DNA of 64,000 bases from Lonicera japonica. Its lineage: Eukaryota; Streptophyta; Magnoliopsida; Dipsacales; Caprifoliaceae. The stretch spans positions 59,520 through 123,519 of the forward strand of contig JAKCWG010000420.1 in the NCBI GenBank assembly GCA_021464415.1. Reading direction: 5' to 3'. The notes beneath the pieces were generated by a model, which did no database searches, had not been told where the DNA came from, and saw only the letters and a program-made list of their open reading frames with translations. The translations under genes and the position numbers were made by a program. This document shows, piece by piece, positions 33,851-44,338 of the stretch; the first letter of the stretch is position 1, and each line of letters opens with the position of its first letter.

Positions 33851-36800
33851 CTAATCTACTCGGGCGCGTTTTGACAAGCTCCCACTATCTCCCGAGCCCT
33901 CCTCGGGGGTAAGATCAACAACTGGGACGCTGGGAACAGAAGGAACTGCCGCCTGAGAAGGCCCCGTGGACTGGACCGGTGCCATAGGACGGATCACCGA
34001 AGATCGGGATCGCCTAGAAGTCCGACTACTACTCCGCCTAGACTCCGACCGAGCATGGGAAGAGGTCAGGGGGTCGTCCGGCTGTAAGGAGACGTCGATA
34101 GCCCTCTGATAGTCGCGCATGTAGGCTGGAGGGTCTCGACCGACGTACTGGAGCAGGTTCCAGCTGTAGAAATACTGGGCATACCAAGCCCGAAGATCTG
34201 CCACCCGTACACCCACTCTCTGTAAAAAAGACATACAAAAAGAGGAGAATCAGCACAGTCAAAATAAATAGATATAAACATGAAAGTATCAGGAGAAGTT
34301 GAAGAAGATACCTCATCATCAGAGCGACCACCCAAGAAATCAAAAGTATCCTCGGGAAGAGGATACTCCGGGACAGAATATCGACATAGGCCCGCGCCGA
34401 CATAAGAAATATCTCTGGGGAGTGGAGGTAGGTCTACCCACGAAATAGATGACCCTGCACGAGTAGCTGCAGAAGAAGACCCTCCCTCCTCACGAATGGG
34501 GAACAAGGGTGGACGAGAGGATGAGCCGCCAAAACCCGGAGATCGGGCGGGAGGCCCCATGACAGTCGTCGGTAGAGGGGTCAACGTAGCATATGTTCGG
34601 ACCCCCGGAGGATCCACCATGGCCGTCGCCCCCAAAGGAGGTACTCCACTAGAAGGAGTAGTCGCCGCCGCGGGAGGAGTCCGCCCAAACTGATCAAAAT
34701 CTGCCCCAAGGTCCGCGGGCTCCCAGGACCTCTCAGAAAATCCCGCTCTCCCCTCAGCAGCCTCAGCAGCAGCAAAAAGGCCCCCCGGAGACACGGAAGG
34801 GCCGGTGGGAAACTCGAAGCCCTCAGCGCGCTGCTCCCCCGCAGGTGTCGCCTGAGGTGGCGGCTCCGGAACCGCTGTCGCATCGCCTCCCTCGCCCTCT
34901 GGCCGATCACCGCCCTCAGCCGCAGCGGGAACATCCCTCTCTCCCTCAGGATCCTCATCCTCAGAATCCGGAATGTTGTCCCTCTGATCAGGGACAGGTG
35001 GCAAATGACCCGGGACCGCCCTAGCTAAGTGAGTCTGTCCCCGTATGTAATGGGGATCACCTCCCAAAGTCTGGTATCTCTCGTAGAAGACCCGTCCCCG
35101 AGTCCCCTTCGGCTCCCTCATCAGGTAACGGGCAGCAAAAACAGCGTAGTCTCCCTCCTCGACGAACGTCTGGAAACCGAGTCCGTCGACTAAAGCCTGC
35201 ACCATCACCTGATCAATCTCACCCGTCCGCCTCATCAGAACAGGAGGGAACAAAGGGACACGAGGCCACTGGGACGGCGTATGCTGACGGATGACCCTCT
35301 CGCCCAAGTAGAAGAGAAGGCCGTACTCATCCCGGATAAGCCGCCTGGTCCTCGAGGCGGTCAGAGCACGGCCATACCCATAATGATGACCCAGATCACC
35401 CCAAGGGGCCCACTCAATCTGAAAAGAGAATAAGATTTTATTTCAGTATTTTATATATTCTACTCTATCTGACTATTGAAAAGCAAGAAAACTAAAAATA
35501 TTTTACCTGCTCCTCCCGCAGATCATGAACAGCAGCAGCTCCGGTCTCCCGAGTCCGGTATACATAGGGAGCCCTATAGTTCCCCGCGATGAATCGGCGG
35601 AGAAAAGGGAACTGGTCCTCGTTCTCAACAAGGAGATCCACCTGGGCGCGACCCAGACGGGTATAAGCTACAAACCAGCTCTGAAAAGGAAAGATAGAAG
35701 AAATCAGCAATGATCAACAAGTAATGAGCAAAGAACTGAAGCAAAGACAGAAAGACTAAAAAATGTACCTCCCACAGCAAAGAAAAGCCCTTGAGGTTCA
35801 GGGCTAAATGACGAGAGACCTGGTCCATGGCATCGTAAAGGACTGCAAGAATAAAGCCTCCCCAGTCATAGTCAAACAGGAGGCTGAAGTCCCGAAGATA
35901 GGGCAACCACCAAAGATGAGCCGTGTCCCCACCACGAGCCTCGAATAGATCATGGAGTGTCAATAGAAGAAAGACGCGGGCATACTGGCGCGCCTCCTGA
36001 CGGGTCATAGGAACCCCTGAAGCAGCTAGTCGAGCCCTCTCTGTGGCTAACCGCGTAACCAAGACGCCCCGAGGAATCGTGTCACCGGAACTCCGTCGCT
36101 CCGGAAACCATCCTAATGAACTAACGATGCCCTCGGCTGTCAGACGCAAGGGGACGTCGATCTGAATGGGGACCCCCCCTGAAGGGATCCCGGTCAAAGC
36201 AAACAAATCGAGGGGGGTCATCGTCATCTCCCCCCAGCTCCAGTGAAAGGTATGGGTGGTGTCCCACCAATGGCAAGCCAATGCCGACACCAAAACTGTC
36301 GCCCTAGAAACCCGCTCCGGGAGGGCGTCGAAGAGGGAGCCAAAAGGAGTCGCAAGAATCAACTCCTGGACAGGGGCCGGTACCCGTCGCCACTCCGAAG
36401 ATATAGTGTTGGGGGAACCCCAACCGCGGCCAACCCACTGCAGACAAAGGAACGAGTATGGGGTTATGAGGGTAATTTGGTGTAATTATGAGAGTTATAG
36501 GGGTTATAAGGGTAAATTATGTAATTTCCAAAACCTGAGGGTACTTTGGTGTAATTATGAGAGTTATGGGGTTATAAGGGTAAAATTATGTAATTTCCAA
36601 AACCTGAGGGTACTTTGGTGTAATTATGAGAGTTATGGGGTTATGAGGGTAATTTGGTGTAATTATGAGAGTTATAGGGGTTATAAGGGTAAATTATGTA
36701 ATTTCCAAAACCTGAGGGTACTTTGGTGTAATTATGAGAGTTATGGGGTTATAAGGGTAAAATTATGTAATTTCCAAAACCTGAGGGTACTTTGGTGTAA

Positions 36801-37641
36801 TTATGAGAGTTATGGGGTTATAAGGGTAAATTATGTAATTTCCAAAACCTGAGGGTACTTTGGTGTGATTATGAGAGTTATAGGGGTTATAAGGGTAAAT
36901 TATGTAATTTTCAAAACCTGAGGGTACTTTGGTGCAATTATGAGAGTTATGGGGTTATAAGGGTAAATTATGTAATTTCCAAAACCTGAGGGTACTTTGG
37001 TGTAATTATGAGAGTTATAGGGGTTATAAGGGTAAATTATGTAATTTCCAAAACCTGAGGGTACTTTGTTGTAATTATGAGAGTTATAGGGGTTATAAGG
37101 GTAAATTATGTAATTTCCAAAACCTGAGGGTACTTTGGTGTAATTATGAGAGTTATAGGGGTTATAAGGGTAAATTATGTAATTTTTAAAACCTGAGGGT
37201 ACTTTGGTGTAATTATGAGAGTTATAGAGTTATGGGGGTACATTATGTAATTTTCTAAAGTAAGAGGTATCACAGGTAAAAGTATGTGTTCGCTAAAAAT
37301 CGGGTGTTATTTCTAGTCAGACATGCATACTAACATTATCTAAAACGAATACAGGAAACGACAAGAAGCAGATAAATGCACGAAAGAAGACATACCAGAG
37401 ATCGACGACGAATCTCGTGAGAAACGGGCTCCATCAAAAGCCACGGGACGTCCGGGACCGGAGCAGCTCGGATAGCATCCCGATAGACCACCGCCCGACC
37501 GCGGTCTATCCCATCCTCATCATACCAGTCCAAGTCCGCCCAGTCGTCGTGATGAGGGCTGCAGCGAAGAACGCCCTGAGCGTCAGTGAAGGTGACCTCC
37601 TCCTGGTCACCCTCCAATCGGTCGAGATGAGCAGGGTCCAT
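33851..37641 (-). CDS. Antisense gene 2: plant mobile domain (PMD) protein, five exons, 854 residues
   Basis: Five exons on the minus strand join in one open frame: 37641-37396, 36437-35769, 35680-35507, 35418-34312 and 34219-33851. All introns are phase 0, with GT donors (GTATGT, GTACAT, GTAAAA, GTATCT) and AG acceptors, and the total is 855 codons with the stop. Exon 2 carries the plant mobile domain hallmark THTFHWSWGEMTMTPLDLFA followed by LTGIP. PMD proteins such as Arabidopsis MAIN and MAIL1 are nuclear and needed for gene expression and transposon silencing; PMD frames are also known in antisense in Tat-type elements. Exon 4 adds a long Pro/Gly/Ser/Glu-rich region and exon 5 ends in an Arg/Ser-rich, basic tail (KRARVD), likely disordered and nuclear. 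Intron 1 (958 bp) holds an array of 69-bp repeats. The promoter has a TATA box and three palindromes. The gene model is from reading only; no transcript supports it. Confidence 0.8.
36455..37265. repeat. 69-bp tandem repeat array inside intron 1 of the PMD gene
   Basis: About 11-12 head-to-tail copies of a unit near 69 bp, with marks gagggtactttggtgtaatt, atgagagttat and ttatgtaatttccaaaacct. Copies differ by few changes; some have lost a 44-bp part (around 36460 and 36640). The array fills most of the 958-bp intron. On the plus strand it gives a spurious open frame (36256-36852). Confidence 0.9.
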
Positions 37642-37787
37642 CGGTATAGGTAGAATATATGAAAAAGGTCGGAAAAGTCGAAAACACGGCAGAGCTTCCG
37701 CGCTTGGGAGAGAAGAAAAGAGAGAAAAAGAGAGCTAGAGAGAGAAAGAGAAAAGAGAGAATGAGGTGGAATGAGCTCAGCAAGGGG

Positions 37788-37795
37788 TTTATATA
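37788..37795 (-). promoter_or_regulatory. TATA box of antisense gene 2 (PMD)
   Basis: The minus strand reads TATATAAA, 147 bp upstream of the PMD ATG and 11 bp downstream of the nearest palindrome. The stretch between TATA box and ATG is rich in CT on the coding strand, as many plant leaders are. Confidence 0.65.
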
Positions 37796-37806
37796 ATGGG
37801 TCAGTT

Positions 37807-37871
37807 TGTCGCGCGACAAATGGCCACATTGTCGCGCGACAAAGAGCCAGACACCGAAGTGTCGCGCGACA
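37807..37871 (-). promoter_or_regulatory. Three TGTCGCGCGACA palindromes upstream of the PMD gene
   Basis: Perfect copies at 37807-37818, 37830-37841 and 37860-37871, spaced 23 and 30 bp. They sit directly upstream of the TATA box of the PMD gene, repeating the order palindromes-TATA-gene seen in the LTR and before antisense gene 1. Confidence 0.85.
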
Positions 37872-38689
37872 ATCCCCCCTCCTCCCTGATTTTTTCGACC
37901 TTTGTCTCATTTTATCTTCTGCAGAGGCACTTCGGAGAAGCAGTTTTCGGAAAATTGCTAAAAACCGCACACCCATGATAAAAAGTTCAAAGAGAAAACT
38001 TCCAAATCATCTTTCCGAAAAAATGCGGAAACAGAATGCCGCGATTAAAAGTAGTCTCTGATCTTACAGAAGGACCGAGACCGTCAAATAAAAAGCAGAA
38101 TAGCGATATAAGACGGGAATAGAAAAAATTGAAAGAGTAGAAAAGAGAAATAACCCGTATGAACGCCCAAAGCGAGCGAGAGAAACAGAAATGCAAAGTG
38201 ACAGGGAGAGCCACACCGAAAGTGATAGCTAGGCCAAAAAATGGCTCAGGGCTTCGTTTTAGGGTGAGTAAGGCTCCTGATCACGACAAAGGGATGAAAA
38301 GACTCCTGGTCAAAAACAGAGAGGGCCAGGAAAAGTCTTTCCCAAAAGAGGGAGAAATAAGGGCATCAAAAAAAACAGAAAACGATGTGGGCCCACCAAG
38401 AGAGAAAACTAAGAAAAGAATAAAGATCAGAGATTGAACTTTCAAACAAATTTTCTTTTCAGCACGATACAGAAAAGATGATTTGGAAAACCTCGGACCA
38501 TCACTCTGCGGAGAGCAAAGAAATCCGAAAACTGCCTTCTGAGTGAAACATCTTCACTCGAGGAAAACATGAGAGTAAAGTTCAGAAAGATACAGGGAAA
38601 CGGACATCCCGAATAGACCCTGAGAAGTTCTTTTTACCTTCGCAAAATCTACTCTCTTTCACTCTAGCAGTCTAAGAGAGGCAATTCAC
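37872..38689. other. Retrotransposon interior between the PMD promoter and the 3' repeats
   Basis: About 800 bp, purine-rich on the plus strand (many gagaaa and aaaaga runs). A 92-codon plus-strand frame (38159-38437) has no recognisable domain. I see no gene here. Confidence 0.4.
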
Positions 38690-39445
38690 AAACACAAGCC
38701 CTCTCCGGAGGCATTCACCAACACAAGCCCTCTCCGGAGGCAATACACAAAATCACAAGCCCTCTCCAGAGGCAAAAGTTACTCATGAAAGTCCTCCCAG
38801 AGGCATTTTTTCCTTCTTCTTTCAGATCTAGAAGCCCTCCCAGAGAGGCACAACGGTAGTCCTCCCACCTGAGGCGAAGCCCTCCCAGAGAGGCACAACG
38901 GTAGTCCTCCCACCTGAGGCGAAGCCCTCCCAAAGAGGCACCACGGTAGTCCTCCCACCTGAGGCGAAGCCCTCCCAGAGAGGCACAATGGTAGTCCTCC
39001 CACCTGAAGGCGAAGCCCTCCCAGAGAGGCACGAACGGTAGTCCTCCCACCTGAGGCGAAGCCCTCCCAGAGAGGCACGAACGGTAGTCCTCCCACCTGA
39101 GGCGAAGCCCTCCCAGAGAGGCACAATGGTAGTCCTCCCACATGAGGCGAGAAGATCTAAAAAGCCCTCCCAGAGAGGCACGGTGTAGCAACGGTAGTCC
39201 TCCCACCTGAGGCGAAGCCCTCCCAGAGAGGCACGAACGGTAGTCCTCCCACCTGAGGCGAAGCCCTCCCAGAGAGGCACGAACGGTAGTCCTCCCACCT
39301 GAGGCGAAGCCCTCCCAGAGAGGCATACGGTAGTCCTCCCATCTGAGGCGCAAAGTGGAACAAATGAAAGTCCTCGAAAGAGGCAATGAGGTAACACAAG
39401 CCCTCTGCGGAGGCAAACCAATCACCAAGCCCTCTCCGGAGGCAC
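38690..39445. repeat. 3' tandem repeat array of 45-47-bp hairpin-prone units
   Basis: The core 38822-39352 has about eleven units of 45-47 bp, each with agccctcccagagaggcac and ggtagtcctcccacctgagg. Looser units with caagccctctccggaggca flank it at 38695-38775 and 39395-39445. Within units, CCTC...GAGG pairs can form short hairpins. It ends about 115 bp before the 3' LTR. Tandem arrays in this position are a known feature of Tat/Ogre elements and a documented source of satellite DNA. Long minus-strand open frames across it (for example 38715-39497) follow from the repeat and not from a gene. Confidence 0.88.
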
Positions 39446-39547
39446 TCACAAGTACTTCTATACGCATACCCTTTCTTAGAGTTCCTGCGGGAGCCATGGA
39501 TCAAGGTCTCTTCCAGTCGCCTCAATTCCTTGCAAGCAAGGAGCTTG

Positions 39548-39560
39548 AGTCGAGAGGGTC
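39548..39560 (+). other. Presumed polypurine tract at the 3' LTR (weak)
   Basis: The bases before the 3' LTR are agtcgagagggtc. A purine run gagaggg is present but is short and followed by tc, so it is a weak primer site for plus-strand synthesis compared with the A5G7 tract at 31985-32006. Confidence 0.4.
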
Positions 39561-41139
39561 TGTAGACACCCCGATCCGTGACCCCCGCAAGAACCCTAAC
39601 GACCTCCGAGAACTACTATTTTGGGTCCGGGACCCACCCGAGGACCCGGTACTACACTAGGAGGGTTTGTCGCCCGACAAACTTGTTCTTTAGAGAGATT
39701 GTCGCACGACATATCACATTGTCGCGCGACAATCCCTGATATGTCGCGCGACAATTCCACTATGTCGCACGACATTCCCCCTCTGCACCAGACCAACCAC
39801 TTTCTGACACATCAATCTGTCAGAACCATCACTTCAGCCGTTTGTCGCGCGACATTCCCGTATGTCGCGCGACATATCACAATGTCGCGCGACATTCTCC
39901 TTTTTTAAGGAAATGTCGCGCGACAATCTCTCCCGAGCAGTATAAATAGGCCAACACCCCCAAGGGTTCAAGGGCAGCAATTGGAATCTGAGAATTTGGA
40001 GCTTTAGATTTGATTTTTTATCAAGCACTTTTCTATTATTATCTTATTTCTGAAGAATTATCGAATCTATCCTCGACACTCGACGTGTCCCGTCTCCGGA
40101 ATCGATTTCTCGGAAATATCTGAAGAAAGAGAAGATTATTATCGCCGGAGATCCCTCTGCCGTATTATATTTTCTTTCTTATTATTATTCTCGTCGGGAA
40201 GGTAAAGAAAGTCCCTTCTAGTATTTAAGGTTAGATATCTGTGTACTTGTTTTACTTCTGTTATTCTGTCCACGTTTTATTTGAATAAACTTATTGTCAA
40301 GTTACCAATAGTCTACCGTTTTCAAAACAAAAGACCCTGATAAAACTACTTTCAAAACCAGAAGAGTAAGTACATTATCGTCTGGATAAACCCTGTTTTC
40401 AAACCCCGGACCGATAAAAACTTATCTAGGAATTAAAATCCACATATCTTGTCTTTTCCATAGACTGCGACGTGTCTGATAAACTCTCCTCAAAGAGTTC
40501 AAATTCCATATTGAATTAGTCCCGACATAAAGATCCGAACCTTTTTCAAAATAATCACAACTCGAGAAAACCGTCATTATCTGAGGAAATAATACGGAAT
40601 ACTCTTTCAAAAATAAAAGGTTTTTGTCATTTGTCATTTCATCTTTTAAATATAAAAACATCGGGTCTCGGAACACAAAGGTTTTCATCCCTTTCCCCGT
40701 CTTCCCAAATTAGGGTTTTTTTTTTATTATTTATTTAGAAAGTAGTAGACTGTCGGTAAAAGCATCCAAGTTTTTCAACATAGAATAAACTTATAAGACC
40801 ACTAGAGACCGAAAGGGCGGAATGGGTGCTTAACACCTTCCCAAACCGTAATATAGTTTCCGAACCCTATAAGAATCCCGGTTTCGCAGACAAGCGTGTA
40901 AAGAAAGGCTTGTCTATAGCCTTTCCTCTTACACGACCCTTTTTGTCCGTTTTCTCGTAAAAACGTACTGGCGACTCTGAATGAACCCCCCTTGCATCTA
41001 GAAATAGAACGTAGGGACACTTGATATGAATCAACGAAAACGCTCCAGCAAATGGAACGACGGAATCAGTTCCGACGTCCCATGACCCCCACCACCAACG
41101 GGGACGAGACCCGGGGGGTCGCATTTGCGGATTCTCACA
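39561..41139 (+). repeat. 3' long terminal repeat
   Basis: 1579 bp, the same as the 5' LTR apart from one extra T in the T-run near 40716-40725. It carries the same nine palindromes (39668-39925) and TATA box (39941-39948). Transcripts starting here would read into the 5' part of the BAHD pseudogene in antisense. Confidence 0.95.
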
Positions 41140-41415
41140 CCTTGTCATTGCAATCGATAGTGCAGTCATCTTTGATCCTACCGGCAAGAGGGTAGAAGCG
41201 AGTAAGAGCTGCCGCGAGAGCATGCTTGAGGTGATTAGTAAAGAGAAGTATATGGTTCAAGTCGGAATTCTTCTCATACTTGGGTAGAATGATATAAAGG
41301 GTATGTAAACTATTGGCATAATCTTATCAATGAAGGAGATTTTGAAGAGTTGGAGATGTGGAGGTGTTGGTGAAGATGGCTTAATGGTGTCGCTTGAAAT
41401 CATTTCCACTTCCAT
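41140..41415 (-). pseudogene. BAHD acyltransferase pseudogene, 5' (N-terminal) part
   Basis: The minus strand starts MEVEMISSDTIKPSSPTPPH and later reads LTRFYPLAGRIKDD followed by CTIDCNDK, the usual N-terminal landmarks of BAHD enzymes. Between them the frame changes: reading from the ATG meets a TGA at 41274-41276, and the conserved part resumes in another frame, so at least one and probably two single-base indels lie at about 41270-41300. The coding sequence stops at the target duplication CCTTG and resumes at 22702. A TATA box (TATAAAAG) lies about 40 bp upstream of the ATG. Confidence 0.88.
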
Positions 41416-41454
41416 CTTGCTAATTAGTAGTTCAGCCTAGAGGGAGGTTTCTTG

Positions 41455-41462
41455 CTTTTATA
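41455..41462 (-). promoter_or_regulatory. TATA box of the former BAHD gene
   Basis: The minus strand reads TATAAAAG, 40 bp upstream of the ATG at 41415. It is consistent with an ordinary plant promoter now left without a working gene. Confidence 0.5.
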
Positions 41463-44338
41463 AGTATTTTTCAGTCTCCCACGAGGTGTCCCCATACTAC
41501 ATTAGATGTGGTACTAAACCCGCTGGGTTGTACTAAGCACGGCGTTGGCCATAATAAAATTTGCATATCCGAGAATCTAATATGGAGAGAGCAATTTTTA
41601 CATGTGGGTGAAGAAAACTAGCTATGAAGCTAATGTAGACAGAGTGGGGCTCAAACCCCCATTAACTTTTAAAATTTATATAAGGGTTAGGTGTAAAGTA
41701 ATTAACAATATAATGATAAAAACTAGTTTTACACCCTTGACTATCATCTCTATTTGTTGTCAGGACTATTGAGAGATCGCAATTACTACATAGTCCCTCT
41801 TGCCTTGATTAGATATAACGTAATAAAAAATGTTAATTGTATGTGACTAATCTACCCTTTTTAATCAAAGAAATCGATTTCTAATATTACACAACGAATA
41901 AGGGGGAAGTTGACTATTATTGTTTTCCATAATTATATAAAGGTAATTCTGGAAAATTTATATCAAATAAATAAACAGAAAAATGATACGGAAATATAAA
42001 GAGTTAGTATATAAAAATGTTAGTATTTGCATCCATATTCCATATTATTAAACAGATTTTAAATAATTATCATATGACACTGTTTATTTACATATATATA
42101 TTGCTAGATTCACAAAAATTTACAAATGCATAAGTGCATAACAGATATGAGAAGGTCAAAGCCCAATTGCTAGATTCACAAAAATTTACAAATGCATAAC
42201 AGATATGAGAAGGTCAAAGCCCAATTGTTATATAATATATATATATATATATATATAATATTAAATTTTTGACACAAAATACAACAGGTCTATCATATCT
42301 TACTGTTTGTGTTAAATTTTTTTACACAAAATTCCATTTTGCAATTTGATCAGGTAATTTGGGTATTGAAGGGCCAAATCCAACAACTACAGCATTTGCT
42401 AGTTGATTGTGTTAATTTTTTGACACAAAGTTCAATTTTGCAAATTCAACAAGTAATTTGGGTATTCATGTGCCAAATACAACATGTACAACATATATAT
42501 ATACCCAATATTTGTTTGCAATTTTTTGTCAAGTAATTTCAGTTTTTGAATTTTTTTGTAATTTGGGTATTGATTTTTTTTATTTTTTGCAACTTGGACA
42601 GCTGCATCATATCACTGTTTCTTGTGTGCAACTTTCTGGCAAATATCTAAATCAAATACATGGGAAAATTTCTAACTTGCCAATTCACTAATTTATTTAA
42701 AAATGTAAATAAATTAGTGAAACAACCAACTTAGATTTCTTATTACAAACAAAATTCAAAACTATAGAATTAAATAATTTCCAAACCATACTAAATATTA
42801 GCCCAGGGGTAAAATCGCCTTAAACACTGATTAGTTTAGCTTGGATTCCCGGAATTTAATGCTGTTTTGGGTCAAAATGTCAAACAATAGAGGTGTGCCT
42901 AATTTCACTTCTTGGGTGGTCCTTACCATACTTTCAATATGGTAAGAACTAAATCCTAGTTTTGTGAATGGGGGGTTTTTAGGGGTGATTCAATTAAAAG
43001 TATTTTTCATTTTATCAATTAATTGGTTAGTAATACCAAAATGTTAATTAAACAAGGACTCTTTAGTTTATTAAAATTCTTGTTCGAATACTTAATCAAA
43101 CATGGACTTCTACTCTATTAAAACTCTTGGTCCATTTATATATGTTACGAGAATATATTTTTCACGAGATAATGTAGAAATATAATACATATGGTATTAG
43201 GATTCACAAAAAATAAAAATCCGATATTTATTCTATTAGGACTCCCACATTTTATTTTTTATATATAGTCAAGGATTATATTTCTATTTATTTTATTTAT
43301 TTGTTTATTATCCAAGTTGGTCATCTCTTTCACTTTATTATTATTATTGTATTATTTATTTATATATATTTTTTAAGTTGCAGTGGATTTATTTATAGTT
43401 TCCTTTTTTCATTTATGTTGGTTTTTAAGCTAGCAAGGTTCAGATTTCACTAAAAATTAACAAAGCCCAGTAATTGTCTTTTAATTAAATGAATTTTGGT
43501 GTCGTAACTAGTAAAAAGACTTATTTTCATTCTTATAATAAATTTATCCTTAAAATAGCATATTAATTTGTGGTATTCTCCTCCCAACAACTTATTCTAA
43601 AATATAGTAATTGTGATCTACATATATCTTAAGCTCCTCTTCGGGTAATTATTAATATTCTCTTCGGGTAATTCTTTTGTTCTATATATATTATAAATTA
43701 TAGAATGTCAGTTGTGATATTTTTGTTTTATAAACCCTCCATCTATTGCCACTTTGAGTATCATTAATTTTTAAGAAAATATTAATCTCAAGGTAATTGT
43801 CTTGAATATAGGTTTTGATGTTAGTTTTTCAAATAATTTGCCACTTCGATTTGAGTATTGTTTGAAAATAATACAACCTATTTTTTATCGTGAGTTTAAC
43901 ACGTTAATCATGTTCCCCAGAGGAAATTGAACTATTATATAATCCCTTTCGGATCAAAGTTCAAGATATTTAATTATCTAACTAATCTATGGTGAAAATT
44001 ACCAATTTTTGTTATAGCAGTACGTTGATCACATCCAAAAAAAATAAAAAATTCTTTCAGTTGGCTTTATCAATCTCATATCCTATAAGCTTTTTATTCT
44101 TAATTATTTATTTAGTAGAAACCTACAGCCTGGCCTATGTTTCTCAACCAAGAATCTTAGTACTTAATCTGCCTAACCAATTGTATAAAGGCATTATTAT
44201 TCAAAATAGCATAATATTTCAAATAAGAATTCTAGATTCTTACTTTTAGAGGAACTAATTATTTAGAATAATGTTTATGTATGCTATAATTAATATCATT
44301 GAACTTTATGTGATTCAAATAAAATTTTGTTTGATTTT
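41463..44338. other. AT-rich intergenic region with small duplications
   Basis: No gene is supported. A tandem duplication of about 65 bp lies at 42101-42225 (attgctagattcacaaaa..., twice). At about 42310-42500 a 110-bp phrase (ttttgcaa...caggtaatttgggtatt...) is repeated about twice. A (TA)n tract lies at 42233-42256. Confidence 0.45.

Larger units (their letters stand above)
22708..41139 (+). mobile_element. Full-length Ty3/Gypsy LTR retrotransposon of the Tat/Ogre type, with two antisense genes
   Basis: An 18,432-bp element has LTRs of 1578 and 1579 bp, TG...CA ends and the target duplication CCTTG. A primer site matching tRNA-Arg lies at 24287-24305, and one open gag-pol frame at 25038-31922. 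A 7.6-kb region between pol and the 3' LTR holds two antisense genes and two tandem arrays. The second (archaeal-type-like) RNase H before the integrase, the tRNA-Arg primer site, the great size and the extra frames after pol all point to the Tat lineage, which includes Ogre. The near-identical LTRs and intact gag-pol suggest a recent insertion and possible autonomy. It lies antisense to the BAHD gene it disrupts. A solo LTR of the same wider family is at 56742-58246. Confidence 0.93.

Noticed and set aside
36256..36852. 198-codon plus-strand frame with repeated LCNFQNLRVLWCNYESYG
   Set aside because: Translation of the 69-bp tandem repeats inside the PMD intron.
38715..39497. 260-codon minus-strand frame, and several overlapping ones, with repeated LGGLRLRWEDY
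   Set aside because: Produced by the 45-47-bp tandem array; open in several frames at once and with no start context or domain.
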